NCBI GenBank assembly: GCA_001792895.1
Contig: MARA01000009.1
Coordinates: forward strand, 682,001-746,000
DNA length: 64,000 bases
Direction: 5' to 3'
Source of the DNA: Lentinus brumalis
Taxonomy: Eukaryota; Basidiomycota; Agaricomycetes; Polyporales; Polyporaceae
Part shown: piece after piece, positions 48,001-59,015 of the stretch
How positions within the stretch are numbered: the stretch's first letter is position 1
Layout: every line of letters starts with the position of its first letter
The notes under the pieces: generated by a model
Told to the model about the DNA's origin: nothing
Database searches by the model: none
Seen by the model: the letters and a program-made list of their open reading frames with translations, nothing else
Program-made: the position numbers and the translations under genes

Positions 48001-50914
48001 CATCGGCCCCGCCAGCTCCTGCTCTCGGTTGATGGCGTTCACTAGGCGGAACAGCAGAAGACGGTGTTGCTCCCGTAGATTGGCCACGTACTCCGCCTTT
48101 GGATGCTCTTCATGATATGCGAACCCGTCAGCAATCACCGCGGACAGGTTATGGTTCTTCGCTTGCTTCTTCCCGGCATACGACGACACGTAGAAGGTGA
48201 TATTTTTCGTGTCTGAGCCGTTCGTGAGAAGCTTACCATCATTGTTACAGCGCGCGTGAAGGAGCACCGAGGGAATCCAGCCGTTCATGTAGCGATATTG
48301 TCGCTTCTGGCCCCAGCGTCCTTCCGGAGTGACGTAGTCCTCGTCGCTCGCCTCGAAAGGTGCTCGCCGCTTGCAAGACAGACTGCCTTTTTTGTCGTAT
48401 CGCAGACACCTGCCAATCTTGCAAGTGTGGACCTGTGTAGCGCGTGCAAGCCGCAGCTCGAACCGGCTGGCCTCTTGCTCGTAGTCAGGTGAGTCGGGGT
48501 GAGGGGGCCTGCTGTAGGCGATGCCTTTCTCGCGAGGAATGCCCTTGACTGACTGTGCGGATCCCAGACCAGGGAGGTATGCGCGAAGGTTCGCTGCGAT
48601 GTAAGAGACGACGCGGGCGCGGAACTCCTCCGTACGGAGCATCTCCGGCAACTGCTCCGATCGCGGTGTATCCTGCAACCAGATGAGCATGTGCAAATGC
48701 AGCGTGCCACGACCCTGCGATTCCACAGCACCGACATAAGCCGCGGCCCTTCCGAGTACCCCCATCGACGTCTTGACGGTGTACGATGTCACCCGGATCT
48801 GAAACAACGTCTCGCATATTGTGTCGACCATGAAGTGGAAGAAGCGTGCGGCCGCGTATGGATCGTCCGCAATCGCCTTCGCTCGCTCGTCAGCGTTGGG
48901 CCCAATGGCGGCGAGGAAGTCATCGAGATTGATGTCAGCGCCAGCGAAAATTTGCGCAACGGGATCGTGGATGTCCGTCGGGTTGATCGTAATCCACAGA
49001 GACGGAGGGCCGAACGCAAGACACGTCGACCAGATCTGCGCTCGAATCTTGTAACGACCTGCGTCCGTGCCCTGTACGCGTCCGGCCGCACCGTGCACGA
49101 GACGCTTCAACAGTAAAATTGCGGGGTCGGTGACCGGCTGGTTGTTGGCTTCTTGCTCTGTAGCGCGACGGAGGGCAGCGGTGGTGATGGAGGACAAGAT
49201 AGCTACCTCTTGATCGAAGGTTCGTCGTTTCATCTGAATCCGTGCAGCACCCAGTGCCTGACGGCGCTGTTGTATACCAAACGCAACGAACGGAAACGAC
49301 TCGTGGGTGCGGAAGCGTCTGTCATGGTACTGGAGCGCCCACTGTACATGCTCCCCGAGCGACAACTGCACGGCTTGGACTCCCTCGATCCCTCCCACGC
49401 CAAAGGGGAACAAGCACGGGAACGCATGCTCAAAGAAGTTGGGCGGCGGCGGTGCGGTAGCGCCATCATCTGCGCGAGCGGCTGCTCGAGGCGGACGACC
49501 GAAGTCACTGACGGGTTGACGGCCATGCCGCACGGAGTACCCGCCTTCTCCATTGTCGCGCCACAGGTTTTGAAGACCCCATAGCATGACTTCATTAGCC
49601 GTCATTTTCGACATGTCGGTGTCTATGCTTCCGGAGATGTGCAGTGGAATGACGTCTGGCCCTACAAACACCCAGTTGAGTGCCACTGCGCCTGACATTG
49701 CGTGTAGTGTACTGACCTTGATCTGTGACGGGCTCTTCGGCCCCGCTGGACGGCACGCGGCCAGATTCGCCGTCGCCATCATCATCGTCATCGTCGGGCA
49801 CATAGCCGGCATGCTCTTGGAAAGCGGAGTCTGCGTCGGGGCTCTGCCGGATAACACCAAGCAACTCCTCGGGAACGTCGTCCTCGGGCAAGGCGCGCAG
49901 CCTCTCTTCGGAGATGGTGACAGCACGGTAGTGTCCATGTACTCTTTGCAGAGTGCGCAGAGCGGCCGCAACAACAGGGCGGCGAACCCTGAAGGTCGTA
50001 CGCAGCCACTGCTTGGGGAGCGCGCCAACGCCCATGAAGGTCACCGATATGACAGATGCGAGTACAGACAGTGGGCGCGGTAACAGACCTCCGTCAACCA
50101 TGTCTGCAACGCCTTGAGCATCGAGCTCGTAGGTGCTCACGGTACCTCGCATTCCGCGCTGCAGAGTTTCCGATGGAGGACGATAGCCTGGGGACTTCGG
50201 GTACAGCTTGAACACATAGACGCGGGGGAATAGTTGAGCAATGAGGAGTTGTTCGGGAACGGTGAGTATCTGCAACTCGGCGGGCACAGGGCCAATCCAC
50301 AGATCGTTCGCCAGGGAATACCGAGGAGGCAGCGCATGCGGCTTGTGCAGCTCGTCGCGGCAACTCTTGCAAGTCTTGATGACTGGCGAGGAGCCACCCA
50401 TCCGAACACCGCACGGTTCCAACAAACACCCGTCATACAGTGTGTGTTCGGGATGCGGGCGAGTGGGTTTGAGGCGCGTACGATGTTCGAAAGAGTCCAA
50501 CGCATGCTCCTCTACCCCATCCGCAACCACGCCGACCTCGCGAGCGCAAACGGCACACACTGCATATGCAAGAGCGGCATTAGAAGTCGCGTCGATGAAC
50601 TCCCGGTAGCATACTTTGCGCTGCTCCTCGCTCGGCAGCTCCAAGAAGCGCGAAGGGTCCGCTTCCTGGGGAGGAGGAGGGTCGGTGCGCTGGGCTACAC
50701 GCCTTGCGTGCTGCGCCTCGGTGCGCCGGCGCTTGCGAGAGGTGTCTTTCTCGTCCACCATGGCCTGCATCGAGGCCAGCAGTTCCGCAGATCCCTCCTG
50801 AAGCATGTGCGCGAGGAGTGTCGACTTCGTCTTACGAGCCTCTCGCGTGACGACGAGCTGGCCTTTCGCCAACGCGATGAGCTCCTGCTTGGTGAGCGAC
50901 TGATAGACGTCCAT
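45025..50914 (-). CDS. Helitron RepHel: DUF6570 + HUH replication initiator + PIF1 helicase
   Basis: Rolling-circle transposase/helicase. Exons: 50914-49717, 49661-47879, 47830-45025 (the second intron is 48 nt, in frame), giving about 1928 residues with no stop. The first 400 residues hold a DUF6570-like region (LPSEEQRKVCYREF, SLANDLWIGPVPAEL). A Helitron-like N domain follows. The HUH motif reads HLH in GTLHLHMLIWL (about residues 721-723) and the two candidate catalytic tyrosines are YVSSY (about 890 and 894). The C-terminal helicase has Walker A GEGGTGKSR (about 1425), Walker B VLDEFSML, GDLHQFPPV and motif VI NLYVALSRSSGRQT. All key residues are present, so the element looks potentially autonomous. 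The start at 50914 (MDVYQSLTKQELIALAKG) is preferred; an in-frame ATG lies at 50962. Element ends (5' TC, 3' CTRR with hairpin) were not located. Confidence 0.93.
45025..50914 (-). mobile_element. Helitron transposon core (minimum extent)
   Basis: Minimum extent is set by the RepHel gene. The element may reach left to about 41 kb and right to about 55.8 kb if P1, P2 and the neighbouring unknown genes are cargo or accessory genes. A TGACGTCA palindrome lies just left of the stop codon region (near 45020), but no convincing terminus was seen. Confidence 0.75.
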
Positions 50915-51329
50915 GCCGGACGTTGGGGAGTGGCGAGGGCGGTATGTGCTCGACCTTTCCAACAGCTAAGTTACTCTCCCGGGACGGGGTATGACTAAAT
51001 TCCGCCACCAGCCATTCGCCAATGACGCCGCACATCACAGCAGGCCTAGGTGCGGAGCCCTCGACGACGGTCATGCGGGTCCACCAAATTCGCTGGGCGA
51101 TCGAAACGGTGGCCACGGTGGTGCCTTGCAATTGCACCGTACGAGGCTTCATGTACCCAACGGTGCGCATCGCTCTGCCATAGGATACAGCACAAATCGG
51201 CTGATGACGGCGACAATAATTCAGACCTCTTCTACGGGTATAAATAGAGGACCAGCGAGGACGAAGAGAGACATTGAACCTCGCTCGGTTCAAGCTCCCT
51301 TGTTCGCTCTACATTGACATAACTACACA
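50915..51329. other. divergent promoter region between RepHel and the Ser/Thr/Pro-rich gene
   Basis: A 415-bp gap between two divergent starts. It contains TATAAATA for the plus-strand gene. No TATA was clear on the RepHel side. Confidence 0.5.
51239..51246 (+). promoter_or_regulatory. consensus TATA box
   Basis: TATAAATA, 84 bp before the ATG at 51330; a textbook match with suitable spacing. Confidence 0.6.
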
Positions 51330-53234
51330 ATGTCCCAGCAGTCGCCCCGCACGCCCGTCAGACCCGCTCTGCGGCCGACCACCCCTCCCGCAGCTCCCTC
51401 TAAGTCGTCCGGAACTTCCTCCTTCATGTCTTCATCGACCTCTTCGCCGTCCACTCCCTCCACTCCGTCCACGGCGTCCACGGCGTCCACGGCGTCGACT
51501 CCGTTGTCATCACCTCCTTCATCTCTGCCCCCGTCGCCTGCCCTTGTCTCCACCCCGTCTCCTTGCACCAAACCGCTGGCGACGCTGTTGCCCGGTCTCA
51601 CGACTGTGACCGCTCCCGCCTTCGTGTCGGCAATGCGGGTCTATCAAGAGCAGATGGGCAGTGCCGCCATGGCAACTACGCCCGTCATGCCGCTGTCGCA
51701 GGCACACCAGCACACCGAGGGGACCGGAGCTCCCTCCCTATCCATCGTCTTGCCCTCGTCGTCGTCGGTCTTGCCCGCAGGGCCGTCCGGGTCACTGACA
51801 ACGATGTGAGTTCTATAGTGAACCTAGCATTCATGTGTCTGACATATCGTGCAGGGCGTTGTCCGGCGACACACCTACGCCACAGGAAGGGGTGTCAGGA
51901 ACGCCCAGTCCTCCAGAACACCCCGCAGCGATGCCCTCCGTGGAGCAAAGGTACGTACCTGACATGGAGACCGTGCGCCCCAACGCTGACCACTCTTTGC
52001 AGCACCACACCTCCCGGGACCCTGTTGCCCTCCCATCTAGGTGCTCATGAACATCGTGATCCTACCGTCGCTCTGGCGGCGGTGGGAAACACGGCCACGA
52101 CTGGCGTCGGCCTGCGGGATACGGCGGTGTTGATGCCTGAGGACGCATTCGCCACTGCGGCGGAAAGCAGGATGCCTTCCCCGTCCAGCTGGGTGGGGAA
52201 GTTAACACTGAAGCTCGAGTACGCTCGAGTCGCTGCCGCGTTGTTGCAGTACTATCTAGCGATGGGGATCACGATCAAGGATCTTACCACCTGGTATCGC
52301 TTCGGTCGGGGTAACATCCGTGTCGCCACGGCGGGTGCACTCGCGGCACAAGAGGCACAAGCAGCGCATGCGGCCGACCCGGTCGGCGTGTCTCCTCCTA
52401 CGCCTCCAGCCCCGGCAATGATGTATCTCTTCGGCCAGATCGAGGACGAACAATTCTACATGCGCTCTGACGGCAACTACCGCGGTGAAAGTACCTTCCT
52501 TCCATTCACCAAGCCGTTCGCCCAAACGACTCTCACTTGCGCCCTGGGACCTCCGCCTGCGGAGTACCCTACACTCGTTGCAGACTACCACGCGGGCCTG
52601 GGTACTCTGGTCGGGCTGTTGCCGGCTAACGCCACCGCAAAGTCTGGACATGTCTACGAGAGACTGGGGAAGAAGCATATCCGACTGCGGCATGCAGTAT
52701 TTGCGGTGTGTACCTGGTTTGATATCGTGTGGCGCTTGCAGTCTGCTGACAGAACATCCTCAGCGTCGCTCCAATGATGAGGACCCGGCGACCACGTCTA
52801 ACTGTATGTACTCGTGTCGTTCAGGCGGGTGACAGGAGCTAACAACATGACGTTCTCGCACAGTGCCGGCCGAGTTCACCATCCATCGGTGGCACACGTA
52901 CTCCGATGTCGCCGACGAGGCTCGTGCAGCAATTGAGGAGACACATGTGGCGCGGCCCCTGCCCGCTTACGACGTTCTGGGCAACCTCATCCCGCCCAGC
53001 CGCTATCCTGATGAACTTCGTCGGGCCACGGTACTTGTGGGCTTCACCATGACCCACTACGACATTGCGGAGAGGCGTGCAAACGGCACAAGCCACTCGA
53101 AGTGCCAGGTCTGCCTTGACATTGGCTACATGCGCGTTGTCATTGCACCGGCAAAGTACTCACTCGGCAGCAAACGCTCCAACGTGCAGATCAGCAACCC
53201 AGTCTCGAATCCCGCTAAGAAGCAACGGGCTTGA
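51330..53234 (+). CDS. unknown protein with Ser/Thr/Pro-rich N terminus (Helitron-adjacent)
   Basis: Exons: 51330-51805, 51855-51950, 52003-52705, 52764-52803, 52864-53234, giving 561 residues, all phases consistent. Residues 1-190 are low complexity, with repeats of TPS and TAS triplets. The middle part is mostly helical (VGKLTLKLEYARVAAALLQYY, IKDLTTWYRFGRGNIRVATAG). The end has KCQVCLDIGYM and a basic tail ending KKQRA. No domain recognised. It is divergently transcribed from RepHel across 415 bp, which suggests joint regulation or membership of the same element (inference). Confidence 0.6.
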
Positions 53235-53561
53235 TTGGTACGTCCTCCCACGCTGTCATATCGACTGTGGTAATGACACACGCAGACATCACTAGTCCTC
53301 TTCCAATGAATCCGAACGGTCGCTCAACCGATCGTCTGTTAGGCACGTAGGCACGTATACCCGTATCTGCTCTTGATTGCTTGATCGGGAACCGCCCGCG
53401 CGGCCATACTTTCGCCTTCCCGTTTCGACTCCTTCCGATATGTTTCCCGTTTAGAATGACCGTTGTCCCTTGTCCAGAAGGCGTTGATACGTAGCTGCAC
53501 GTGGAGACTTCGAACCTGTGTATATATTTTCCGCAATCGCAACTTCACTCACGATATCTCC
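53235..53561. other. spacer before P2 with TATA tract
   Basis: Holds TATATATTTT at 53521-53530, about 32 bp before the ATG of P2. Nothing else seen. Confidence 0.45.
53521..53530 (+). promoter_or_regulatory. TATA tract of P2
   Basis: TATATATTTT, 32-41 bp upstream of the ATG at 53562. Very close to the start, implying a short leader if used. Confidence 0.4.
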
Positions 53562-54568
53562 ATGAGCGTGAAACGTCCACCGAGTGAAGAACCTGATTCG
53601 CGAGTCGCGAAGGCAGCCCGGTAAGCTATACGCTACTGGAATCGCACTACTCTCATAACATTGTCTTGTTAAGACGCGACGACGCCGCGCCGTCACAGGC
53701 TACCGCTTCGGGACTCGGAGCCGCCACCGACCAACGACCCTCTGGCTCCGCCTTCGAGCAGATTGTGGCAGCCATCACATGTCGGCCAGACAATCCGACT
53801 TCGCTCAGTTGGACATCGCTGGCATGGCTGTCTGACCGGACCCGCGAGTGAGTTTACCTTTGACATAACCTCGTGCGGCCAACAACCTAATCCGTCTGGG
53901 CAGGCGCCTCGAGGACTTCCTCGACTACAAGTCAGATCATCCGATGCCGTGGTACTCCCTCACACAGGTTCCGCGACGGATTGTCTGGAAACCCATCACT
54001 CGCTTCCACAACCTGATGACGTCTGAAGAAGTCACCTTGCGGGTGTGGATCACAGGGCCTGTCGGGAAGCTCGCGATATACACAGGCATCGCGGACCAGA
54101 GCACGCGCACGCAGTTGTCCGTCAGGTTGTTGCGAGACAAGGACCGCAACGCTATGCAGCATCTCCATGCAAGTGGGCGCATGTCCACGGCGACTCCGGT
54201 CGACAACATAGGCTCAGACCAAGTGAATGTGGTCATCCGCGAAGAGAACTTTGACGTGAGTATCTATGTTCGGATAAGTACACGGCGCTGACGGTATATG
54301 TGGATTCCAGGTCTTCGAGCGTATCTACGACGCTACGGAGAGCTTCAAAGCGAAGGCGGATATGTCGGTTGTCCATCCGGCCCGCTTACATGTAGGGGAC
54401 GTCGTGTTGATGGAGTGTTTTGTAGTCCGCGCTCAGACGACCTCGAGCTGGACTCTGTCGTTCCATCCGTATGCCATATCTCTGCTCGCGCGCGCGCCGA
54501 CGCCGACGTCCTCTGTGACGTACGTGTTGCCCTATGTACCCGATGTAACGTTTCCAGTGTCGTTGTAA
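53562..54568 (+). CDS. P2: Helitron-flanking protein of unknown function, paralogue of P1
   Basis: Exons: 53562-53620, 53674-53847, 53904-54255, 54311-54568, giving 280 residues. The first 45 residues are polar and disordered, with a possible nuclear signal (VKRPP, RVAKAARRDD). The remainder aligns along its length with P1, including VFERIYDA, LHVGDVVLMECFVV and SWTLSFHPYAISLL. The alternation of short hydrophobic strands around a GD turn suggests a small beta barrel such as an OB fold; this is inference from pattern only. A GTAAGT donor overlaps the stop, so a further 3' exon is possible. Function unknown. Confidence 0.65.
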
Positions 54569-54940
54569 GTAACGTACTTGTGCCTTGATTGAGTGCGCAA
54601 GACCGGACATTACCCGAAACTATTACGGGTTTGCAACACCCCGACTTAAGTAATTGGTACTCCGCCCTGGGCGCCTCTGCTCGTCGAGCCAGAGTAGGCA
54701 TGTATGTTCTCCGACTGTCATCTACATTTATCTTGTCCATACCAACGCTGCAGGCTCGACTCATCATCCACTGCACGGCGATGATCGCCATGGTCCGCTA
54801 TGATTCTGGTCCGTCAATGTGAGCTATCGCGCCACCAGTGCGTGCCTGGGTCACCAGGGCTCAGCCCGGGGTCGTACAAAACCAGGAGTAGGCCCCGCGG
54901 GTCCGCCGACACACCCACGCCCGCACCTACAACAACGCTC
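54569..54940. other. spacer after P2
   Basis: May contain upstream exons of the following gene: an open frame precedes its chosen ATG from 54800 on. No recognisable features. Confidence 0.35.
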
Positions 54941-55766
54941 ATGTCTTTCCTCGGCGAGGTATCAACGGACGGGATCGCGCCCCACACCGGGGTGTGGGAG
55001 GTTGCTGGGACGGAGGACTACACGCTGGTGAGTACATCTGCACTCGTAGAAGTACCGCAGAGATTGCTCACTGCAGTGGTTTCAGCGTACCATCTTCCGC
55101 GACATGTTCAATGTTGCCCTAGGCTTTGCCGACGAGCAAACCTTTGTAAGTGACATATTCGGTGCTATTTTACTGCAGGCAGTGCCCAAGCCCGCGCAGC
55201 GTTACTTGCTCGTAGATCTGTCAGTGCACAACACGAGCAACTACGGGTGCTCCGCAAGAGTGCTATGGAATGTCGAGACGGTCACCGTCAAGCCTGGGCG
55301 TCCCCCTCCCCCTCCTCAACAGGTGACTTTGGTGCGAGACGGTGTTCGCATCCAAGTACCTGCAGATCCCTTGGCGGAGCCGATCTTCTGCATATTTCAC
55401 CGCTTCGGCGATGTGATTCTGTCGGTGAGTGCCGGCACGGTGTTCGATGATATAATACGTCTGACTGTGTCCAAGCCGCGAATCGTGGTGACCGTGCAAT
55501 TCTTCCATCGCTCTGCTGCAGGACGGAGTGCGTCACGCAAGATGGGGGTGACCGTGGACATGAAGGCCATGGCGCCTGCTGGCTTCGCGTGGAGCTCGCA
55601 GATGGTAACCCTTCAAATGCACGCATTCAAGTCCGTGCAGTCCGACGAGGACATCGAGGTAGAGGAGAGTGACGATGACGAAGATGCTGTTATTGACGAT
55701 GGTATTCCTATCGAAACGGAGGACAACATTGTCGAGCAGGATGGGGAGGCTGTTGACGCTGTGTAA
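54941..55766 (+). CDS. unknown protein with acidic tail (Helitron-adjacent)
   Basis: Exons: 54941-55027, 55086-55145, 55179-55766, giving 244 residues if started at 54941; the true start may lie in an upstream exon. The centre is beta-rich (RYLLVDLSVHN, RVLWNVETVTVKPG, VTLVRDGVRIQV, IVVTVQFFHRS), followed by a strongly acidic tail (DEDIEVEESDDDEDAVIDDG). Acidic tails of this type are common in proteins that bind basic partners or nucleic-acid complexes. No domain recognised. It is third in a same-strand row with the 51330 gene and P2. Confidence 0.5.
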
Positions 55767-56974
55767 AACCTTGATGGGAATGATGTTCTGTGCCGCCAAT
55801 GTATGCGTGTGTGACGACCGACGTGGGCTCGCCGTTGATAATGAGGGTGTGCCGAACTGTGGAAGACATCGTACTAGAGCGACGGACTACGCACATGCGT
55901 CGCTTGCTGCACTCGGGGTTGGGTGGCCCAAAGCGCGCGTCTCAGCCTCGCATCCGCGCAAATTGGTCGCACACAAGGTCAGAGCCGCGCGTCGCGGCAC
56001 TTCCCTAGTAAACTCTCAATGTCATTCCTGCCGCGACGTCTACGCGCGTTCGCGTGAGTATGCTAAGTACTGGTGGCGACATCAACTGGGCATTGTGCTG
56101 CAGAAATCAGTACTCAGTGGTAGCACTTGCATCGACGACAGCGACCAGAGGACTCCCTAAATATGAACGCTTGCCCAGTGACGTTGCGGATGTGCAACTC
56201 TCCCCCAGTCTCGGAGCCGTCAGTCTCGGAGTCCGTGGTTGGAGCACCCCTTGAGCATCTCGCAGTATATTCTATTGGCCACCGATGAGCGTGAGAACGA
56301 TGACTCGTCTGCTCGGCCGAGGAGGAGAAGACGGGAAGGTACATATGAAGTCGCAGAAGTGTGCTCACGCGTTCAGCTGCCGGATCAGCAACTGTACGAG
56401 CTGTAACCAACCCTGCGAATATACCTATGTTTCTGGTGTCAAGGATGCTCTTCGCCCTTCGAGCTCACCTGAGGAGTCTCTCGCGTCTCGGGCTTTCGTA
56501 TGGAAGGAGTTTCAGTGATTCAACTGCTCATGCACTAAGCGCGATGCTCCTTCGCCTCGCACCCTCTTCCTTTCGATATGTCGATTCTTGACCGAGCATA
56601 GTACATATGCAGAACTCAAATGGTACGACGACATCGCAATGTCACAGGTGTCTGGGCCACCATTGCATATACTACTAGTAACAATGCAAAAGGCAGTCAG
56701 TGAGTACCAGTCGTGATCGTCATGACGATGCCCACGCTCGCAAGGAATTGAGTAGGTGGAACTTGCCTTTTGACCACAGCCCTCATCTGATAGAGGAATA
56801 GAGCTGCTTGACCACATTGGATACTGGGTCACGGTCGTCGTACAGTGGTGGTTATAGTCCCCGTTCAAGTCGCTCCTTACATCGTGATTGGCGCGGATCA
56901 TGCATCATGATTAACCGCGGGACCCACAGGACGTTACTGGTAACTCCCACTCTGTTCTCCGTCAACCATCGAGG
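55767..56974. other. intergenic region
   Basis: Short frames only. If the Helitron includes the plus-strand genes, its right end should lie here, but I could not pinpoint it. Confidence 0.4.
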
Positions 56975-58608
56975 ATGGCCAACCGATCCATCTCAGACGT
57001 ACAAGACATTCTCTACGAGGTCGTTCCGTACTTGAACCCAGAATCCTACGCCGATCGGGAGGAAATCGCCCGCGCTCAAAAGACCCTCTTGCACTGCGCC
57101 CTCACCTGCAGGAACTTCGCTCGGCCTGCCCTAAACGTTCTTTGGAGCTGTCTCCTGAGCGATAAGCCATTGCTCAAGCTGTTGTGTACGTTGGGTATTG
57201 CCCTGGAGGTCGAAACTGAAGGAAGTGCATCAAAGCCCATCTATGTAAGCTTTCTACGTCTGCACCGTACCTACCCGGATAAACTGATGCATATACGGAT
57301 CAGACCTATGCATACCAAGGCGATCTGCGTGCCCATCCACAATGGAAGCACTTCCAGGAGTATGCTTCACAAGTCCGCTCAATAACTCTCGACCCAATCG
57401 CGCGTGAAGGGTCCATATGGGATATCCTCGTACCTCAATTACGAGGAGACTCCGTACTCCCAGCACTACGCAAGGCCATCCTCAGTCCAGAAAGCAGCTT
57501 ACCCCGTGATGGTGATGCTTCGGTACCTCCCGTTGGCAACGACAGCACCCGCGGGGCCCTATGGCTGATTTCCCCTTCGGTGCATCAGCTGTCGGTGTCA
57601 TTCCCGGAGCGCGGCTTGGACATCCCAATGTCTGCTGTACAAGAAATCGTTGAACTTGCCTGCCGGATGACTCCCGATCTTGACGAGCTACGCATCCGTA
57701 CTCCACGGCCCATAGACCTCGACTTCCTCCGCAGCCATGAACGACTGCGGACCATCGAGATCGAGAATGTGATGGACACGGACGCTTTAGAACCCATCTC
57801 CACCCTTCCACGTCTGGAGCATCTCTCCTTGTTACTGGGCGGGGCGTCCTCCATCCGCCTCACGTTCGACCATGTTCGCGTTCTTGTGCTGAAAGGTCCA
57901 TGGCCTCACTTGACGTCGTTCCTCGACGAAACAGAGCTCCCGCAGCTCCGCTCCTTCTCCGCCATCCTAACGCAGGGGGGACCGGCTGACCTGGCCTCCG
58001 AATGCGCCAGTTGCTTCGCAACACTGTCGCGCAAGTATACTCGCCTCACCACACTCCACGTCAAGCGGCACAGGCCTAGCATCCCCTTCACTCACTCCCG
58101 TCTTGCGATGGAACCCGCCCTCGCAGGCAGTAGCCTCAGCTTCATTGTTCATCCCCTACTCGCTCTGCACGAGCTGCGCGACGTCTCGCTGCTCCTCGAC
58201 GGATTCATCTTCCCGTACAGCTCTTCAGACATTCAGTCCTTTGCCGAGTCATGGCCCAACCTCGAGAGCTTCCGTCTGGAGTTCGTCACGCAAGAGGAGG
58301 AGCGCGCCGGGTTCGAGTCCCTCGTACACTTCGCACGCAATTGTCCCCTCCTCCGCGCTCTACACCTTCCGGAGATGGAGCTCACCAGAGACGCGCTAAA
58401 GGGCGTGGCGTACCCCGAAGGACAGCATCCTCATCCGCTACGCGAGTTGGATGTGGCTCAGGTCGCGTTTCCAGGGGGCTTGGATCTCTCTCACGAGGTG
58501 ATCCGCTTCACGCAAAGGGTCTTTCCGCGCGCTGCCACCCCGCAGGCCGAGGCGTATCCTATCATCGTAACAGACGAGGAGTCGGGAGACAAGTCGCGAG
58601 TCGTCTGA
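56975..58608 (+). CDS. F-box protein with LRR-like repeats
   Basis: Two exons, 56975-57244 and 57304-58608, giving 524 residues. An F-box-like start (ISDVQDILYEVVPYLNP, LLHCALTCRNFARPALNVLW) is followed by VRSITLDPI and leucine-rich, LRR-like repeats (LDELRIRTPRPIDLDFLRS, LRTIEIENV, LEHLSLLLGG, LRALHLPEMELT, LRELDVAQVAF). Such proteins are substrate adaptors of SCF ubiquitin ligases in the cytosol or nucleus and form a large, fast-expanding family in agaricomycetes. The substrate is unknown. Intact and close to usual length. Confidence 0.85.
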
Positions 58609-59015
58609 TTCGGATACAGCCCTTACCGGCAAGGTCTACGGGTGAAACGAAAGGCACGTTTGACATCGTGCCGGAGACCCATCTTCCATGTTGACACTTT
58701 CTCTCTATGCACAGGCCTTGCTATAGCGGGACTAATCGTGTCATTAGCCATCAATCTGCGCGACGTGTCGCCTGGCAAGAAGAGCGTCCTTGATCCAAGT
58801 GTCTCGGACAGGCCTACGTAGTACGCTTTGACCAATGTGTCTCATCCGAAGCAACATACCTCTCAGTACTGGGCCCAGTAGAGTACCAAACAACTCAAAC
58901 AGCACGAACGGTCAAAGAGAGTGAAGAAATCGTGATAGCATGGACGCAGCGATACAGCAATACAAAGCACATATATACAAAGGATAGCCAGAACTCAGAA
59001 CTGGGACAGGCCGTC
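58609..59015. other. intergenic region, convergent 3' ends
   Basis: Non-coding gap between two convergent genes. Nothing notable. Confidence 0.4.
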
